From NCBI RefSeq assembly GCF_000023465.1, contig NC_014041.1, forward strand, positions 2,548,001-2,612,000: 64,000 nt of DNA, given 5' to 3'. The first letter of the stretch is position 1; the number at the start of each line of letters is the position of its first letter. Below the pieces are notes generated by a model that was given only the letters and a program-made list of their open reading frames with translations, was not told the DNA's origin and searched no databases. The position numbers and the translations under genes are program-made. This DNA is from Zunongwangia profunda SM-A87. Its GTDB lineage: Bacteria; Bacteroidota; Bacteroidia; Flavobacteriales; Flavobacteriaceae. Below are positions 42,519 to 51,959 of the stretch, in pieces.

Positions 42519-43277
42519 CTAATCAATAATCTCAACTTCCATTTCGATATTATCAATAGGCCATTCAGATTGGCCGGTTTTTACTTTAGAAATTTTATCT
42601 ACAACATCCATTCCTTTAGAAACGTAACCATAAACGGTATGTTCGTCGTCTAAATGATGGGCACCATTAGGATTTAACACCACGAAAAATTCAAACGGAC
42701 TGGAAGCTTTGCTGGTATTCTGTTCAGCATATTTGGCAGCTGAAAAGGCTCCACGTACGTGGGTGTGCCCAGCATCTAATTCATTTGGAATTAAGTAATC
42801 TCCAATGGCATAGCGTTTTTCGTTGGTAGAAGCGTTATCAGAATTACCACCCTGAATAACAAAATTTGGCGCTACACGGTGAAAGTAAGTGTGATCAAAA
42901 TAATGATTTTTTACCAGCATGATAAAATTAGCGCGGTGTAAAGGCGTATCTTTATATAAGGTTACTTCAAAAGAACCAAAAGAGGTGGTGATACGCACTT
43001 TATTTTCAGGGTTTTGTTTTCCATATTCGATTAAAAACGGAATTAATTTTTCCTGAGGGATCGGAAATGCCGTATCTTTTTCGGTTAAGGCTTTTTCTTT
43101 CTCTTTTTTAATTTTAGCTGAATCTATTTGAGATTTTGCAGAATCCTCATCGTTTGGACTATTTTTAACTGCTTTTGATGTGTTTTCTGAATTATTTTCA
43201 TTGGAAGTTTTCTTATCTTCACAACTTGCAAAAATACTAACAACTAAAATTACGAGTACTGATATACGTTTAAACAT
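42519..43277 (-). CDS. Peptidyl-prolyl cis-trans isomerase (cyclophilin) lipoprotein
   Basis: 252 residues. Lipoprotein signal (MFKRISVLVILVVSIFASC, Cys at about 19), then a charged linker with Lys/Glu repeats (about 40-75), and a cyclophilin domain: FEVTLYKDTPLHRANFIMLVKNHYFDHTYFHRVAPNFVIQGGNSDN. The cyclophilin helps fold periplasmic proteins. Its start codon at 43277 overlaps the start of the divergent NUDIX gene. Confidence 0.92.
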   Translation of the reverse strand: MFKRISVLVILVVSIFASCEDKKTSNENNSENTSKAVKNSPNDEDSAKSQIDSAKIKKEKEKALTEKDTAFPIPQEKLIPFLIEYGKQNPENKVRITTSFGSFEVTLYKDTPLHRANFIMLVKNHYFDHTYFHRVAPNFVIQGGNSDNASTNEKRYAIGDYLIPNELDAGHTHVRGAFSAAKYAEQNTSKASSPFEFFVVLNPNGAHHLDDEHTVYGYVSKGMDVVDKISKVKTGQSEWPIDNIEMEVEIID

Positions 43278-43914
43278 GGATTTTTTCGAGTTTAAAAATA
43301 GAATTTCAAATTTAAAAAAAATAGAACTTCCCGGCGAGGCTGCTCATAATAAATTAGCTCCTTCCATTAGAATTCAGGAGCTTAAAAAGATAGATTTTTC
43401 AGAAAAAAGAACAAATCAAGCCGGAGTAATGGCTGTTTTTTATCCTAAGTACGATGAAACTTATTTCGTGTTAATTCTACGTAAAACCTATAAGGGTGTA
43501 CATTCTAACCAAATTGGCTTTCCCGGTGGAAGGGTAGAAAAAGAGGATCGAGATTTAGCGGAAACAGCACTTAGGGAAACTGAAGAGGAAGTAGGGATCC
43601 CAATGGAAAAAATAGAAGTAATTCGCGGATTGTCGAAATTATATATTCCACCCAGTAATTTTTGGGTACATCCTTTTGTAGGTATTTTAGAAGAAACACC
43701 AACCCTGGTTCCCCAGGAATCTGAAGTTGAAGATATCTTAGAGGTAAAACTGGAAGATTTTTTAGATGACAATAATTTCGTAACCAGAAACTTAAGTACT
43801 TCTTATATGAAAAACATTGATGTTCCTGCGTTTTTACTAAACGATAAGGTAGTTTGGGGAGCAACAGGAATGATGCTAGGGGAGCTTAGAGAAATGTTGC
43901 AGGAAATATTATAA
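43276..43914 (+). CDS. NUDIX hydrolase, CoA pyrophosphatase type
   Basis: 212 residues from ATG 43276 (MDFFEFKNRISNL), a better family start than the longer frame from 43180, which lies inside the divergent cyclophilin gene. The Nudix box is clear: GFPGGRVEKEDRDLAETALRETEEEVGIP (GX5EX7REUXEEXGU). The N-terminal LPGEAAHNKLAP and the RTNQAGVMAVFYP segments fit CoA diphosphatase-like Nudix enzymes. It probably cleaves CoA or related nucleotides. Confidence 0.9.
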   Translation: MDFFEFKNRISNLKKIELPGEAAHNKLAPSIRIQELKKIDFSEKRTNQAGVMAVFYPKYDETYFVLILRKTYKGVHSNQIGFPGGRVEKEDRDLAETALRETEEEVGIPMEKIEVIRGLSKLYIPPSNFWVHPFVGILEETPTLVPQESEVEDILEVKLEDFLDDNNFVTRNLSTSYMKNIDVPAFLLNDKVVWGATGMMLGELREMLQEIL

Positions 43915-44101
43915 AATAAGAATCCCTATATTTGTGAGTTTTCAGAAAATTTTAAACTTAACGTGAGAATTTAGAAATCAAGAATCTAGAGTGAATTTAC
44001 GAATTATGAACACGGGCATCCTAATATATAGAGGGAATGGGGGAGTAAAGCTTTAGTATTACAACAAAAGGATTGGTGACGATAAATAGAGTAATGAAAT
44101 T

Positions 44102-44914
44102 ATGGGATTATTTAAAAAGAATCCATTTGGACATATATTATTTTTAAAAAAGTGGCTCATTCGTTTATTCGGTTTGATGACGCACAGGCGCTATCGAGGT
44201 TTTAATGAATTAAGTATTGAAGGTTCAGAAATTATAAAAAACCTCCCCGATACCGGAGTGTTATTTGTATCTAACCATCAAACTTATTTTGCTGATGTAG
44301 TAGCGATGTTTCATGTTTTTAATGCGAGTCTTAGCGGTAGGGTAGATAGTATAAAAAATATAGGTTATATCTGGCAGCCTAAAATGAATATTTATTATGT
44401 GGCGGCCAAAGAAACCATGAGGGCCGGCTTACTGGAAAGAATTATGGCTTATGCCGGTGCTATTAAGGTAGAAAGAACCTGGCGCTCTAAAGGTCAGGAT
44501 GTAAAACGAAAAGTAAATCCCGACGATTCTAAAAATGTTGGAATTGCTTTAGATGATGGTTGGGTAATTACTTTCCCTCAGGGAACCACAACGCCATTTA
44601 AGCCTATCAGAAAAGGAACTGCTTATATAATTAAGCAATACAAACCAATTGTGGTACCTATAGTTATTGATGGTTTTAGACGTTCTTTTGATAAAAAGGG
44701 ATTGCGAATTAAAAAACGCGGAATTTTACAATCTTTTCAGGTTAAAGAGCCTTTGGAGATTGATTATGACAATGATAGTGTAGAGGAAATTGTAGGAAAA
44801 ATCGAATATGCCATCGAGCAGCATTCTTCATTCTTAAAAGTAATACCTGCAGAGGAATTAGAGGAAATAGAACATTTAAATGAAAAACGCCGCTATTCTT
44901 ACAAAGAAGAATAA
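44102..44914 (+). CDS. 1-acylglycerol-3-phosphate acyltransferase-like protein (PlsC family)
   Basis: 270 residues; the acyltransferase fold is recognised by SNHQTYFADV (motif I region) and FPQGTTTPFKPIRKGT (motif III region). In the canonical enzyme motif I is H-X4-D and motif III is FPEGT. Here the first is His59-X5-Asp65, and the Glu of the second is Gln. This may mark a subfamily of Bacteroidota rather than a dead enzyme. It probably makes phosphatidic acid or acylates a related lipid at the membrane. Confidence 0.85.
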   Translation: MGLFKKNPFGHILFLKKWLIRLFGLMTHRRYRGFNELSIEGSEIIKNLPDTGVLFVSNHQTYFADVVAMFHVFNASLSGRVDSIKNIGYIWQPKMNIYYVAAKETMRAGLLERIMAYAGAIKVERTWRSKGQDVKRKVNPDDSKNVGIALDDGWVITFPQGTTTPFKPIRKGTAYIIKQYKPIVVPIVIDGFRRSFDKKGLRIKKRGILQSFQVKEPLEIDYDNDSVEEIVGKIEYAIEQHSSFLKVIPAEELEEIEHLNEKRRYSYKEE

Positions 44915-44925
44915 ACGGCGTTTAT
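44885..44925 (+). terminator. Terminator overlapping the PlsC stop codon
   Basis: AAACGCCG (44885-44892) pairs with CGGCGTTT (44916-44923), and an inner TATTCTT/AAGAATA adds to the stem. The gene's TAA (44912-44914) is inside the hairpin. It could also end the convergent minus-strand transcript. Confidence 0.6.
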
Positions 44926-44947
44926 AAGACAGAATTATTGTAGGTGT

Positions 44948-45589
44948 TTAATCACAGTCTAAATTCTCTAACTGCGTATAATTTTTCTTTAATCTTCTTA
45001 GTAGGATTCCGTATAAGAGTTGGTAAAAAAACCATATTACAGCCAAAAATATACCTATAGCAATGACGGTTATTCCAGTAAATTTTAGCCAGTCTAAGGC
45101 ATCAAAAACATAAGGAGTGTTATCAGTAACCTGGGTATCTTGAATATGGTGGTAAATTATGATATAAACATAGGCTAATGTTACTATAGCGAGTGAGATT
45201 AAAACATACAGAATGTATGATTTAACAGTTTTTCGGGTTCTTATAATATCCCTCATTAATTTTTTGGCTGAACTGGTAGCGTTTATTCTTCTATAGTTCA
45301 TATAAAACCTAAATACAAAGAATAATGTAATTAAATAATTTATCCCATAAATCCATATGGTTACTTCTTTTAGATCCAGTTGTTCTAAAGAATTCCAGTA
45401 TTCTTTGTCAGCTAAGCCAACATTCAATAACACACCAATTACAAATTCGAATATACTTATAATAAAGATCCACTTCACAATAGAAGAAGATCGTTTCCAG
45501 ATCATTTTGTAGATCTCGTCATAGGAAACTTTAGGAAGTGTGGCTTCCTGTTTTTTCCAGTTCTTTTTTAATAATTCTAATCCATCCAT
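44948..45589 (-). CDS. Membrane protein, probable partner of the adjacent ECF sigma factor
   Basis: 213 residues with four hydrophobic helices (about 36-57, 80-101, 126-147 and 175-200) and a cytoplasmic N-terminus (MDGLELLKKNWKKQEATLPKVSYDEIYKMIWKRSSS). It follows the sigma factor gene by two bases, so the two are co-translated. A membrane anti-sigma role is likely but inferred from position; no zinc anti-sigma motif (HxxxCxxC) is visible. Confidence 0.6.
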   Translation of the reverse strand: MDGLELLKKNWKKQEATLPKVSYDEIYKMIWKRSSSIVKWIFIISIFEFVIGVLLNVGLADKEYWNSLEQLDLKEVTIWIYGINYLITLFFVFRFYMNYRRINATSSAKKLMRDIIRTRKTVKSYILYVLISLAIVTLAYVYIIIYHHIQDTQVTDNTPYVFDALDWLKFTGITVIAIGIFLAVIWFFYQLLYGILLRRLKKNYTQLENLDCD

Positions 45590-45591
45590 AG

Positions 45592-46086
45592 TTAAGGATT
45601 TAAAACACTTTTAAGTTTGGTTTTTATTCTATTCATCTTCACTCTGGCGTTCACCTCACTTATCCCTAAAGTTTCAGATATTTCTTTATAATTCTTGTCT
45701 TCCAGATATAGAAAAACAAGTGCTTTTTCGATATCGTTTAATTCTTTTATGGCATTATACATTAGGCCTAATTGTTGCTCGGTCTCATCATCGTACTCTT
45801 CAGTTTTAATTTTAAAATGAACAGTATCGAAATCCTGGGTTCTAATTCCTCTTTTCTTTTTTCGGTATAAAGTAATTGCGGTATTTAAAGCTACGCGGTA
45901 CATCCAGGTACTAAATTTAGCATCTCCCCTGAACTTTGGATAGGCTTTCCAAAGCTGGATGGTAATTTCCTGAAATAGATCGTTATGCGACTCCCTGTCG
46001 TGCGTATACAATCTACAGATTTTATGCGCAATATTCTGGTGTCGCTCTAACTTCGAAACAAACTGATGCTCTAATTCTTTATCCAC
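45592..46086 (-). CDS. ECF-type RNA polymerase sigma factor
   Basis: 164 residues. Region 2 (IAHKICRLYTHDRESHNDLFQEITIQLWKAYPKFRGDAKFSTWMYRVALNTA) and region 4 (KELNDIEKALVFLYLEDKNYKEISETLGISEVNARVKMNRIKTKL) are both clear; region 3 is short, as in ECF sigmas. It directs RNA polymerase to a small regulon. The membrane protein directly downstream may hold it inactive. Confidence 0.95.
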   Translation of the reverse strand: MDKELEHQFVSKLERHQNIAHKICRLYTHDRESHNDLFQEITIQLWKAYPKFRGDAKFSTWMYRVALNTAITLYRKKKRGIRTQDFDTVHFKIKTEEYDDETEQQLGLMYNAIKELNDIEKALVFLYLEDKNYKEISETLGISEVNARVKMNRIKTKLKSVLNP

Positions 46087-46212
46087 AATTACTGGTTAGC
46101 TACTGGTAAGTAGTTATAAAATGTAAAATGTTACAAATTATTTTAAATTCAAGTTAATGCATTCGCTATTTGTACTATATGCCGTAACTTTACGGGAAAC
46201 CAATCAATAGTT

Positions 46213-47520
46213 ATGAATATACCCAGGACAGATTTACCCAGGGTGGTTATCATTGGTGGAGGTTTTGCCGGGATGTCCCTTGCAAGAAAGTTGTTACACG
46301 AAGATGTACAAATGGTCTTATTGGACCGTAACAACTACCACACTTTTCAACCCCTTTTATATCAGGTATCTACTTCAGGTTTAGAGCCAGATTCGATAGC
46401 TTACCCATTGCGTAAAATTACCCGAAATTCCGAAAAATGTTTTTTTAGAAATGCAGAAGTAAAGTCTGTAGATGCAGAGAATAATACCGTACACACCAGT
46501 ATTGGTGAGATAATTTATGATTATCTGGTTATTGCTACAGGTTCTAAAACAAATTTCTTTGGAAATAAAACTGTAGAAGAACATGCCATGTGGATGAAAA
46601 CAGTCCCGCAGGCATTAAATATTCGAAGTCTTATTCTGGAAAATCTGGAGCAAGCGGTAATTGAAAACGATCCAGAGAAGCGCAAAGCTTTACTGAATTT
46701 TGTATTAGTAGGAGCAGGGCCTACCGGGGTAGAGCTTAGTGGTGCAATAGCCGAATTACGGAATAATATTGTTCCCAAAGATTATCCAGATCTTAATCCC
46801 GCTGAAATGAATATTCACTTACTAGAAGGTTTGGGCAGAGTATTACCGCCCATGAGTGAAAAATCCTCTAAGAAAGCACAAAAATTTTTAGAAGATCTTG
46901 GAGTGAAAATTCATTTAAACACCATGGTACAAAGTTATGATGGGCATTTGGTGACCACAAATACCGATCTCGCTTTAAAAACAGAAACACTAATATGGTC
47001 TGCAGGAGTAACTGGAGCCCCTCTAAAAGGTTTAAATGCATCAGCATTGATCGAAAAGGCCAATCGCTATGAAGTGAATGCATTTAATCAGGTAAATGGT
47101 TATGAAAATATTTTCGCAATAGGGGATATAGCCATAATGAAAACAGAGGATTATCCTAAAGGTCATCCTATGGTGGCCCAACCGGCTATTCAACAGGGAA
47201 AACATCTGGCTAAAAACTTAAAACGAATTTTGAATGATCAGAAATTAGAGCCGTTTGATTATTTTGATAAAGGAAGTATGGCGACCGTAGGTAGAAATAA
47301 AGCGGTGGTTGATATCGGTAAATCTGCTTTTGGTGGCTTTTTTGCCTGGTTTATCTGGATGTTTGTGCACCTTTGGTTTTTGATAGGCTTTAGAAACAGA
47401 TTGGTGACGTTTTGTAATTGGGTATACAATTATATAAATTATGATCGTGCAGCAAGACTTATTATCCGCCCTTTTAAATCGAATAGGGAAAATCTGGAAG
47501 CCGATCAGAAAAAGATTTAA
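46213..47520 (+). CDS. Type II NADH dehydrogenase (FAD-dependent)
   Basis: 435 residues. FAD-binding VVIIGGGFAGMSLARKLL (about 10-27), a second dinucleotide motif in FVLVGAGPTGVELSGAIAEL, the ATGSKTNFFG segment and a C-terminal membrane-associating stretch (FAWFIWMFVHLWFLIGFRNRLV) fit NDH-2. It transfers electrons from NADH to quinone without pumping protons. Strong terminator follows. The symbol ndh is plausible, but paralogues with other roles exist. Confidence 0.9.
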   Translation: MNIPRTDLPRVVIIGGGFAGMSLARKLLHEDVQMVLLDRNNYHTFQPLLYQVSTSGLEPDSIAYPLRKITRNSEKCFFRNAEVKSVDAENNTVHTSIGEIIYDYLVIATGSKTNFFGNKTVEEHAMWMKTVPQALNIRSLILENLEQAVIENDPEKRKALLNFVLVGAGPTGVELSGAIAELRNNIVPKDYPDLNPAEMNIHLLEGLGRVLPPMSEKSSKKAQKFLEDLGVKIHLNTMVQSYDGHLVTTNTDLALKTETLIWSAGVTGAPLKGLNASALIEKANRYEVNAFNQVNGYENIFAIGDIAIMKTEDYPKGHPMVAQPAIQQGKHLAKNLKRILNDQKLEPFDYFDKGSMATVGRNKAVVDIGKSAFGGFFAWFIWMFVHLWFLIGFRNRLVTFCNWVYNYINYDRAARLIIRPFKSNRENLEADQKKI

Positions 47521-47551
47521 CATGATATAAAGACAGAAAGAAGAAATTTTT

Positions 47552-47587
47552 AAAACCCGAATCCTAGGATTCGGGTTTTATTTTTTC
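47552..47587 (+). terminator. Terminator after the NADH dehydrogenase gene
   Basis: AAAACCCGAATCCT and its complement form a perfect 28-bp palindrome (47552-47579) with T/A-rich sequence after it. Confidence 0.9.
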
Positions 47588-47676
47588 AACTGGTCATTAA
47601 AAAATCACAGTTCAGTTTTCTTTTTTATAAGTAATTGAATTCCTAAAGCATTTTTGGAGTATAAAATCAATCAAAA

Positions 47677-49839
47677 ATGAACTTCAATTACTTTCTTTTT
47701 CTTTTAGCTACAATTTTTAGTGCGCAATCATTGCTTGCGCAACACGAAATTTCTGGGATTATTATAGATAAAAAACAGCAGCCCATAGTAGGAGCCAATA
47801 TTTATATTAAAGGCACTTATGACGGTGCTGTTTCAGATAAAAATGGACAGTTTGTTTTTACTTCTGAAAAAACCGGAACACAAATCCTTGTAATTTCATT
47901 TTTGTCTTTTGAAACTAAAGAAATTTCAGGAGAAATAAATGATTTCAACAATCTACAAATTCAGCTTGTAGAAAAATTTGATGCTTTAAATGCAGTGATT
48001 ATCAATGCAGGAAATTTTGAAGCAGGAACTGCCTCCGAAGCTTCGGTTTTAAAACCTTTGGATATTGTAACTACAGCCGGAAGTGTTGGGAATATTATCG
48101 CGGCATTAGAAACACTGCCTGGTACGCAAAGTGTTGGCGAAGACGGGCGTTTATTTGTAAGGGGTGGTGATGCCAGCGAAACACAAACTTTTATAGACGG
48201 ATTAAGAGTTGCGCAGCCCTATAATGCTTCTGTAAGAAATATTCCTTCCAGAGGGCGATTTTCTCCCTATTTATTTAAAGGAATGTCTTTCTCTACCGGT
48301 GGTTACAGTGCCGAATATGGTAATGCCTTGTCGAGTGTGTTAGTGATGGATACTCAGGAAAAAGCCGAAGAAGATAATACAGAACTTAGCTTTATGAGTT
48401 TAGGTTTAGGGATTGGTAAAACTAAAAACTGGGAAAAAAGTTCAATCACGCTAAATGCTAGTTATGTGAATCTTGGACCTTATCAATCTTTAATCGATCA
48501 AAATATAAAATTTGATAAACCTTTCCAGTCCATTGCCGGTGAAGCTGTTTTTAGAAATCAGTTTGAAAACGGACTTTTAAAAGTCTACACCGCTTATGAT
48601 TATTCTTCCTTTACAGTAGAGCAGCCTATCGATGGAGCTTCCCAAACGGTTGATTTAAAAAACAATAATTTTTATATGAATTCTTCTTATCAGCATTCGT
48701 TAGGTAACAAATGGCACTTATTTGGCGGAATTAGTTACGGAAATAGCCAAAATGATATCAATTTAGAAAATGAAGAAAATGCTGAAATAGTTGATGATAC
48801 CGAAAATAGTTTTCATCTAAAAACGAAGCTTAGTAAAAGATTTACAGATAAAATAAAATTGAATTTTGGAGCGGAATATTTTAATACCAATTTTAATCAA
48901 TATTACCAAACTGACACTGGTGATTTTGAGCCGAATTATACTTCAGGATTATTTTCAGTATTTACTGAAACCGATGTTTATTTTACGCAGAATCTGGCAG
49001 CGAAAGTGGGAGTAAGAACCACCCGGGACGCACTGTTGGAAAAAGTTTATGTGAGTCCGCGTTTATCTTTAGCTTATAAATTAGATGAGAGTCAACAAAT
49101 TTCAACAGCGTATGGAAACTTTAGGCAACAGGTAGGGCAGGATTATTTAAAATTTAATCAGGATTTATTTCAGCAACAAGCAGCACATTATATCCTTAAT
49201 TATCAATTTTCAAAAGCTTCAACTACATTAAGAGCAGAGGCTTATTTTAAAAAATATCGCGATTTATTAACCTACACAGGAGATGAAATTACGTATGATT
49301 CTAATTTTGGCAACAATGGTTCTGGTTATGCCAAAGGGATCGATATTTTTTGGCGTGACGGGCATTTAAAAAATCTTGATTATTGGGTGTCATATTCTTT
49401 TATCGATTCTAAAAGGAAATACCAAAATTATCCAGAGCAGGTAACACCAAATTATGTAGCCAATCATAATGTTTCTATTGTCAGTAAATATTGGGTTCAA
49501 TCTTTACGTAGTCAGGTTGGATTTACCTATAATTTTAATTCAGGTAGGCCTTATAACGATCCTAATACGTTAGATTTTATGAGTGAGAAAACTTCATCTT
49601 ACCATAGTTTGAATTTCAACTGGGCATATTTACTTAATAAACAGCAAATTCTTTATGTCTCGGTTTCCAATATTCTAGGGACTAAAAATATATTTGGATA
49701 TGATTATGCTAACACCCCAAATGCTTCAGGAAAATACACTGCAAAGGCAGTTAGACCCACGGCCGACAGGTTTTTCTTTGTGGGGTTCTTTTGGACGATA
49801 AGTGATAATAAAAACCGAAATCAGTTGGATCAACTTTAA
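47677..49839 (+). CDS. TonB-dependent outer-membrane receptor with regulatory-like N-terminal domain
   Basis: 720 residues. A signal peptide (about 1-22) is followed by a CarboxypepD_reg-like domain (EISGIIIDKKQQPIVGANIYIKGTYDGAVSDKNGQFVF), a plug (LKPLDIVTTAGSVGNIIAALETLPGTQSVGEDGRLFVRGGDASETQTFIDGLRV) and a beta barrel ending in an aromatic-rich C-terminus (FFFVGFFWTISDNKNRNQLDQL). It imports a large or scarce nutrient. It is upstream of a TPR-like protein and a LytS/LytTR pair, so that pair may govern it. Confidence 0.92.
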   Translation: MNFNYFLFLLATIFSAQSLLAQHEISGIIIDKKQQPIVGANIYIKGTYDGAVSDKNGQFVFTSEKTGTQILVISFLSFETKEISGEINDFNNLQIQLVEKFDALNAVIINAGNFEAGTASEASVLKPLDIVTTAGSVGNIIAALETLPGTQSVGEDGRLFVRGGDASETQTFIDGLRVAQPYNASVRNIPSRGRFSPYLFKGMSFSTGGYSAEYGNALSSVLVMDTQEKAEEDNTELSFMSLGLGIGKTKNWEKSSITLNASYVNLGPYQSLIDQNIKFDKPFQSIAGEAVFRNQFENGLLKVYTAYDYSSFTVEQPIDGASQTVDLKNNNFYMNSSYQHSLGNKWHLFGGISYGNSQNDINLENEENAEIVDDTENSFHLKTKLSKRFTDKIKLNFGAEYFNTNFNQYYQTDTGDFEPNYTSGLFSVFTETDVYFTQNLAAKVGVRTTRDALLEKVYVSPRLSLAYKLDESQQISTAYGNFRQQVGQDYLKFNQDLFQQQAAHYILNYQFSKASTTLRAEAYFKKYRDLLTYTGDEITYDSNFGNNGSGYAKGIDIFWRDGHLKNLDYWVSYSFIDSKRKYQNYPEQVTPNYVANHNVSIVSKYWVQSLRSQVGFTYNFNSGRPYNDPNTLDFMSEKTSSYHSLNFNWAYLLNKQQILYVSVSNILGTKNIFGYDYANTPNASGKYTAKAVRPTADRFFFVGFFWTISDNKNRNQLDQL

Positions 49840-49940
49840 AATTACAATTCGGCATTGAAATTCGACGATTCAGTAAGCTATTATTTAAAAGCAGCCTTTA
49901 TTTATCCAATTTTACAATAAGAAATAAAATCAATCAAAAA

Positions 49941-50561
49941 ATGAAAACACTTATTATTCTATTTTTACTTACAATTTCTGAAGCGATATCTGCACAGAGT
50001 TACGAAGAAGCCATGCAAAAAGCCATGCAAAACTGGCAGGAAGGTAAAGTTGAAACCGCTAGTGCTATTTTTGAGCGTATTGCGGCGGCAGAAAAGGAAA
50101 ACTGGTTACCCGATTATTATTTGGGATTGGTAAATACGACGGCAGCCTTTAGTACTAACGATCAAAAAATGTTAGAAAATCAGCTAAAAAAAGCAGAAAC
50201 AGCTTTACAATCAGCGTTGATGAAAACCGATGAAAATGCCGAACTTTTAGTGCTCGAGGCGCTTATCTATACTGTGAAAATTACACAAAATCCTATGGTC
50301 AACGGACAAAAATATATGCCAAAAATCAACGAGATTTATGCAAAAGCTGAAAAGTTGGAGCCCAAAAACCCAAGGGTTAAATTTGAGAAAGCACAATTTG
50401 ATTTAGGAGGAGCAAAGTTCTTTGGAAAGGATACAACACCAATTTGTAAAGAGATCAAAGCTTCTATCGTTTTATTTGATGAGTTTAAGAACGATACACC
50501 GTTTTACCCAAACTGGGGGAGAGAACAGGCTGTCAAAGCTTTAGAAGATTGCAAAAATTAG
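49941..50561 (+). CDS. TPR-like exported protein
   Basis: 206 residues with a short signal peptide (MKTLIILFLLTISEAISAQ). Helical repeats resembling TPR follow (YEEAMQKAMQNWQEGKVETASAIFERIAAAEKENWLPDYYLGL; AEKLEPKNPRVKFEKAQFDLGG). A periplasmic partner of the receptor is plausible, but nothing else identifies it. Confidence 0.75.
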   Translation: MKTLIILFLLTISEAISAQSYEEAMQKAMQNWQEGKVETASAIFERIAAAEKENWLPDYYLGLVNTTAAFSTNDQKMLENQLKKAETALQSALMKTDENAELLVLEALIYTVKITQNPMVNGQKYMPKINEIYAKAEKLEPKNPRVKFEKAQFDLGGAKFFGKDTTPICKEIKASIVLFDEFKNDTPFYPNWGREQAVKALEDCKN

Positions 50562-50616
50562 GGTATAGAGATTTTAATTAAAAATTAAAGTATTTTTAGA
50601 ACATAATAGCAATCCT

Positions 50617-51948
50617 ATGCAAACCCTAAATAAAATTATCAAGATTAGTTTTATAGTAAGTATTTTGGTTTTTATTATAAACCTAATTTTTAACGACTTT
50701 AAAATTGATTATTTTAAAGATTTAGAAAATTGGGGAATAATGGTTTTTTATAGTTTATCCCTAACCATTGTAAATGTTTTGTATGCCGATCTTTTTGAGA
50801 AATATGTAGGTTGGGAAAATGCCGGGCCAAAAAGAGTTTTCCTTTCAGCATCAGGATCAATAATAGTAACTCTTATAGCTTATTTTTTGTGTAGGCTTAT
50901 ACAAATTGTTCTCTTGGTACCAACTAAAACGCTTACTGAATTTATAAGTGAAGAGAAATTAAGATATTATTTATTTCCGCTATTGTTCAGTACCGTAATA
51001 TCCTTGTTTTTTCATCTTGTTTATTTTTTTAGAGCCAGGCAGGAAGAAAAAGTAAAAGAGCAGCAAATCATCGCAGGAACAGCCACTTCAAGATTTGATG
51101 CACTTAAAAATCAGCTTGATCCTCATTTTCTTTTTAATAGTCTGAATGTGTTGAGTTCTTTAATTGATGAAGATCCTGATATGGCACAAAAATTTACCGG
51201 TTCATTATCTAAAGTATATCGCTATGTTTTAGAGCAAAAAAGCAAAGAACTGGTAACGATAGAAGAAGAACTTAAATTTGCTAAAGTCTATATGAATCTT
51301 TTAAAAATGCGCTTCGAAGATTCTATCATATATGATTTTCCTGAACAACTTTCAAATCCCGAAGCGAAGGTGGTACCACTTTCACTACAGTTATTATTAG
51401 AAAACACTGTAAAACATAATAAAATAACTCCCGATTCTCCTTTGGTTATTACAATTTACGAGGCGGATAGGGTACTTGTGGTGAAGAATAACCTACAGCC
51501 TAAAGAAATTTTAAAAAGTGGAAGTGGGGTAGGCCTGGTAAATATTAAAGAACGCTACAACCTGCTTACTAAAAGGACAATGGAAATTATTAAAACAGAA
51601 GACGAGTTTATGGTGCGTCTTCCTTTATTGACGAAACAAACCAACCAGTTAAAACCTTTAAAATCTGAAAAAATGAAAACAATAGATAGCCAAAGATACT
51701 TACAGGCAAAAGAACGTGTACATAAAGAGAAAGAATTCTACGGGAATCTTACGTCTTATTGTATAATAATTCCTGTGCTAGCGGTCTTTAATTATCTGAC
51801 TACAGATTTTATATGGGTTATTTTCCCGGCGCTAGGTTGGGGACTGGGACTACTGTTTCATGGTTTTGCAGCTTTTAACTATAGTCCTTTTCTAGGAAAG
51901 GATTGGGAGGAACGTAAGATTAAAGAAATCATCAACAAAGAAGATTAA
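50617..51948 (+). CDS. LytS/YehU-type histidine kinase with C-terminal 2TM domain
   Basis: 443 residues: about four N-terminal transmembrane helices, then the His_kinase domain with the phosphate-accepting His in LKNQLDPHFLFNSLNVLSSLIDEDPD (about residue 170), a HATPase-like part (LQLLLENTVKHNKITPDSPLVITIYE... GSGVGLVNIKERYNLL), and a C-terminal 2TM domain (residues about 355-443, RYLQAKERVHKEKEFYGNLTSYCI...). The 2TM part resembles the two small proteins that follow. It is the sensor partner of the LytTR regulator at 52554. Confidence 0.93.
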   Translation: MQTLNKIIKISFIVSILVFIINLIFNDFKIDYFKDLENWGIMVFYSLSLTIVNVLYADLFEKYVGWENAGPKRVFLSASGSIIVTLIAYFLCRLIQIVLLVPTKTLTEFISEEKLRYYLFPLLFSTVISLFFHLVYFFRARQEEKVKEQQIIAGTATSRFDALKNQLDPHFLFNSLNVLSSLIDEDPDMAQKFTGSLSKVYRYVLEQKSKELVTIEEELKFAKVYMNLLKMRFEDSIIYDFPEQLSNPEAKVVPLSLQLLLENTVKHNKITPDSPLVITIYEADRVLVVKNNLQPKEILKSGSGVGLVNIKERYNLLTKRTMEIIKTEDEFMVRLPLLTKQTNQLKPLKSEKMKTIDSQRYLQAKERVHKEKEFYGNLTSYCIIIPVLAVFNYLTTDFIWVIFPALGWGLGLLFHGFAAFNYSPFLGKDWEERKIKEIINKED

Positions 51949-51959
51949 TATACTTAATT

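Noticed and set aside
43180-43275. N-terminal extension of the NUDIX protein to 244 residues
   Set aside because: The extra 32 residues lie inside the cyclophilin coding sequence and read like its antisense; family members start near ATG 43276.
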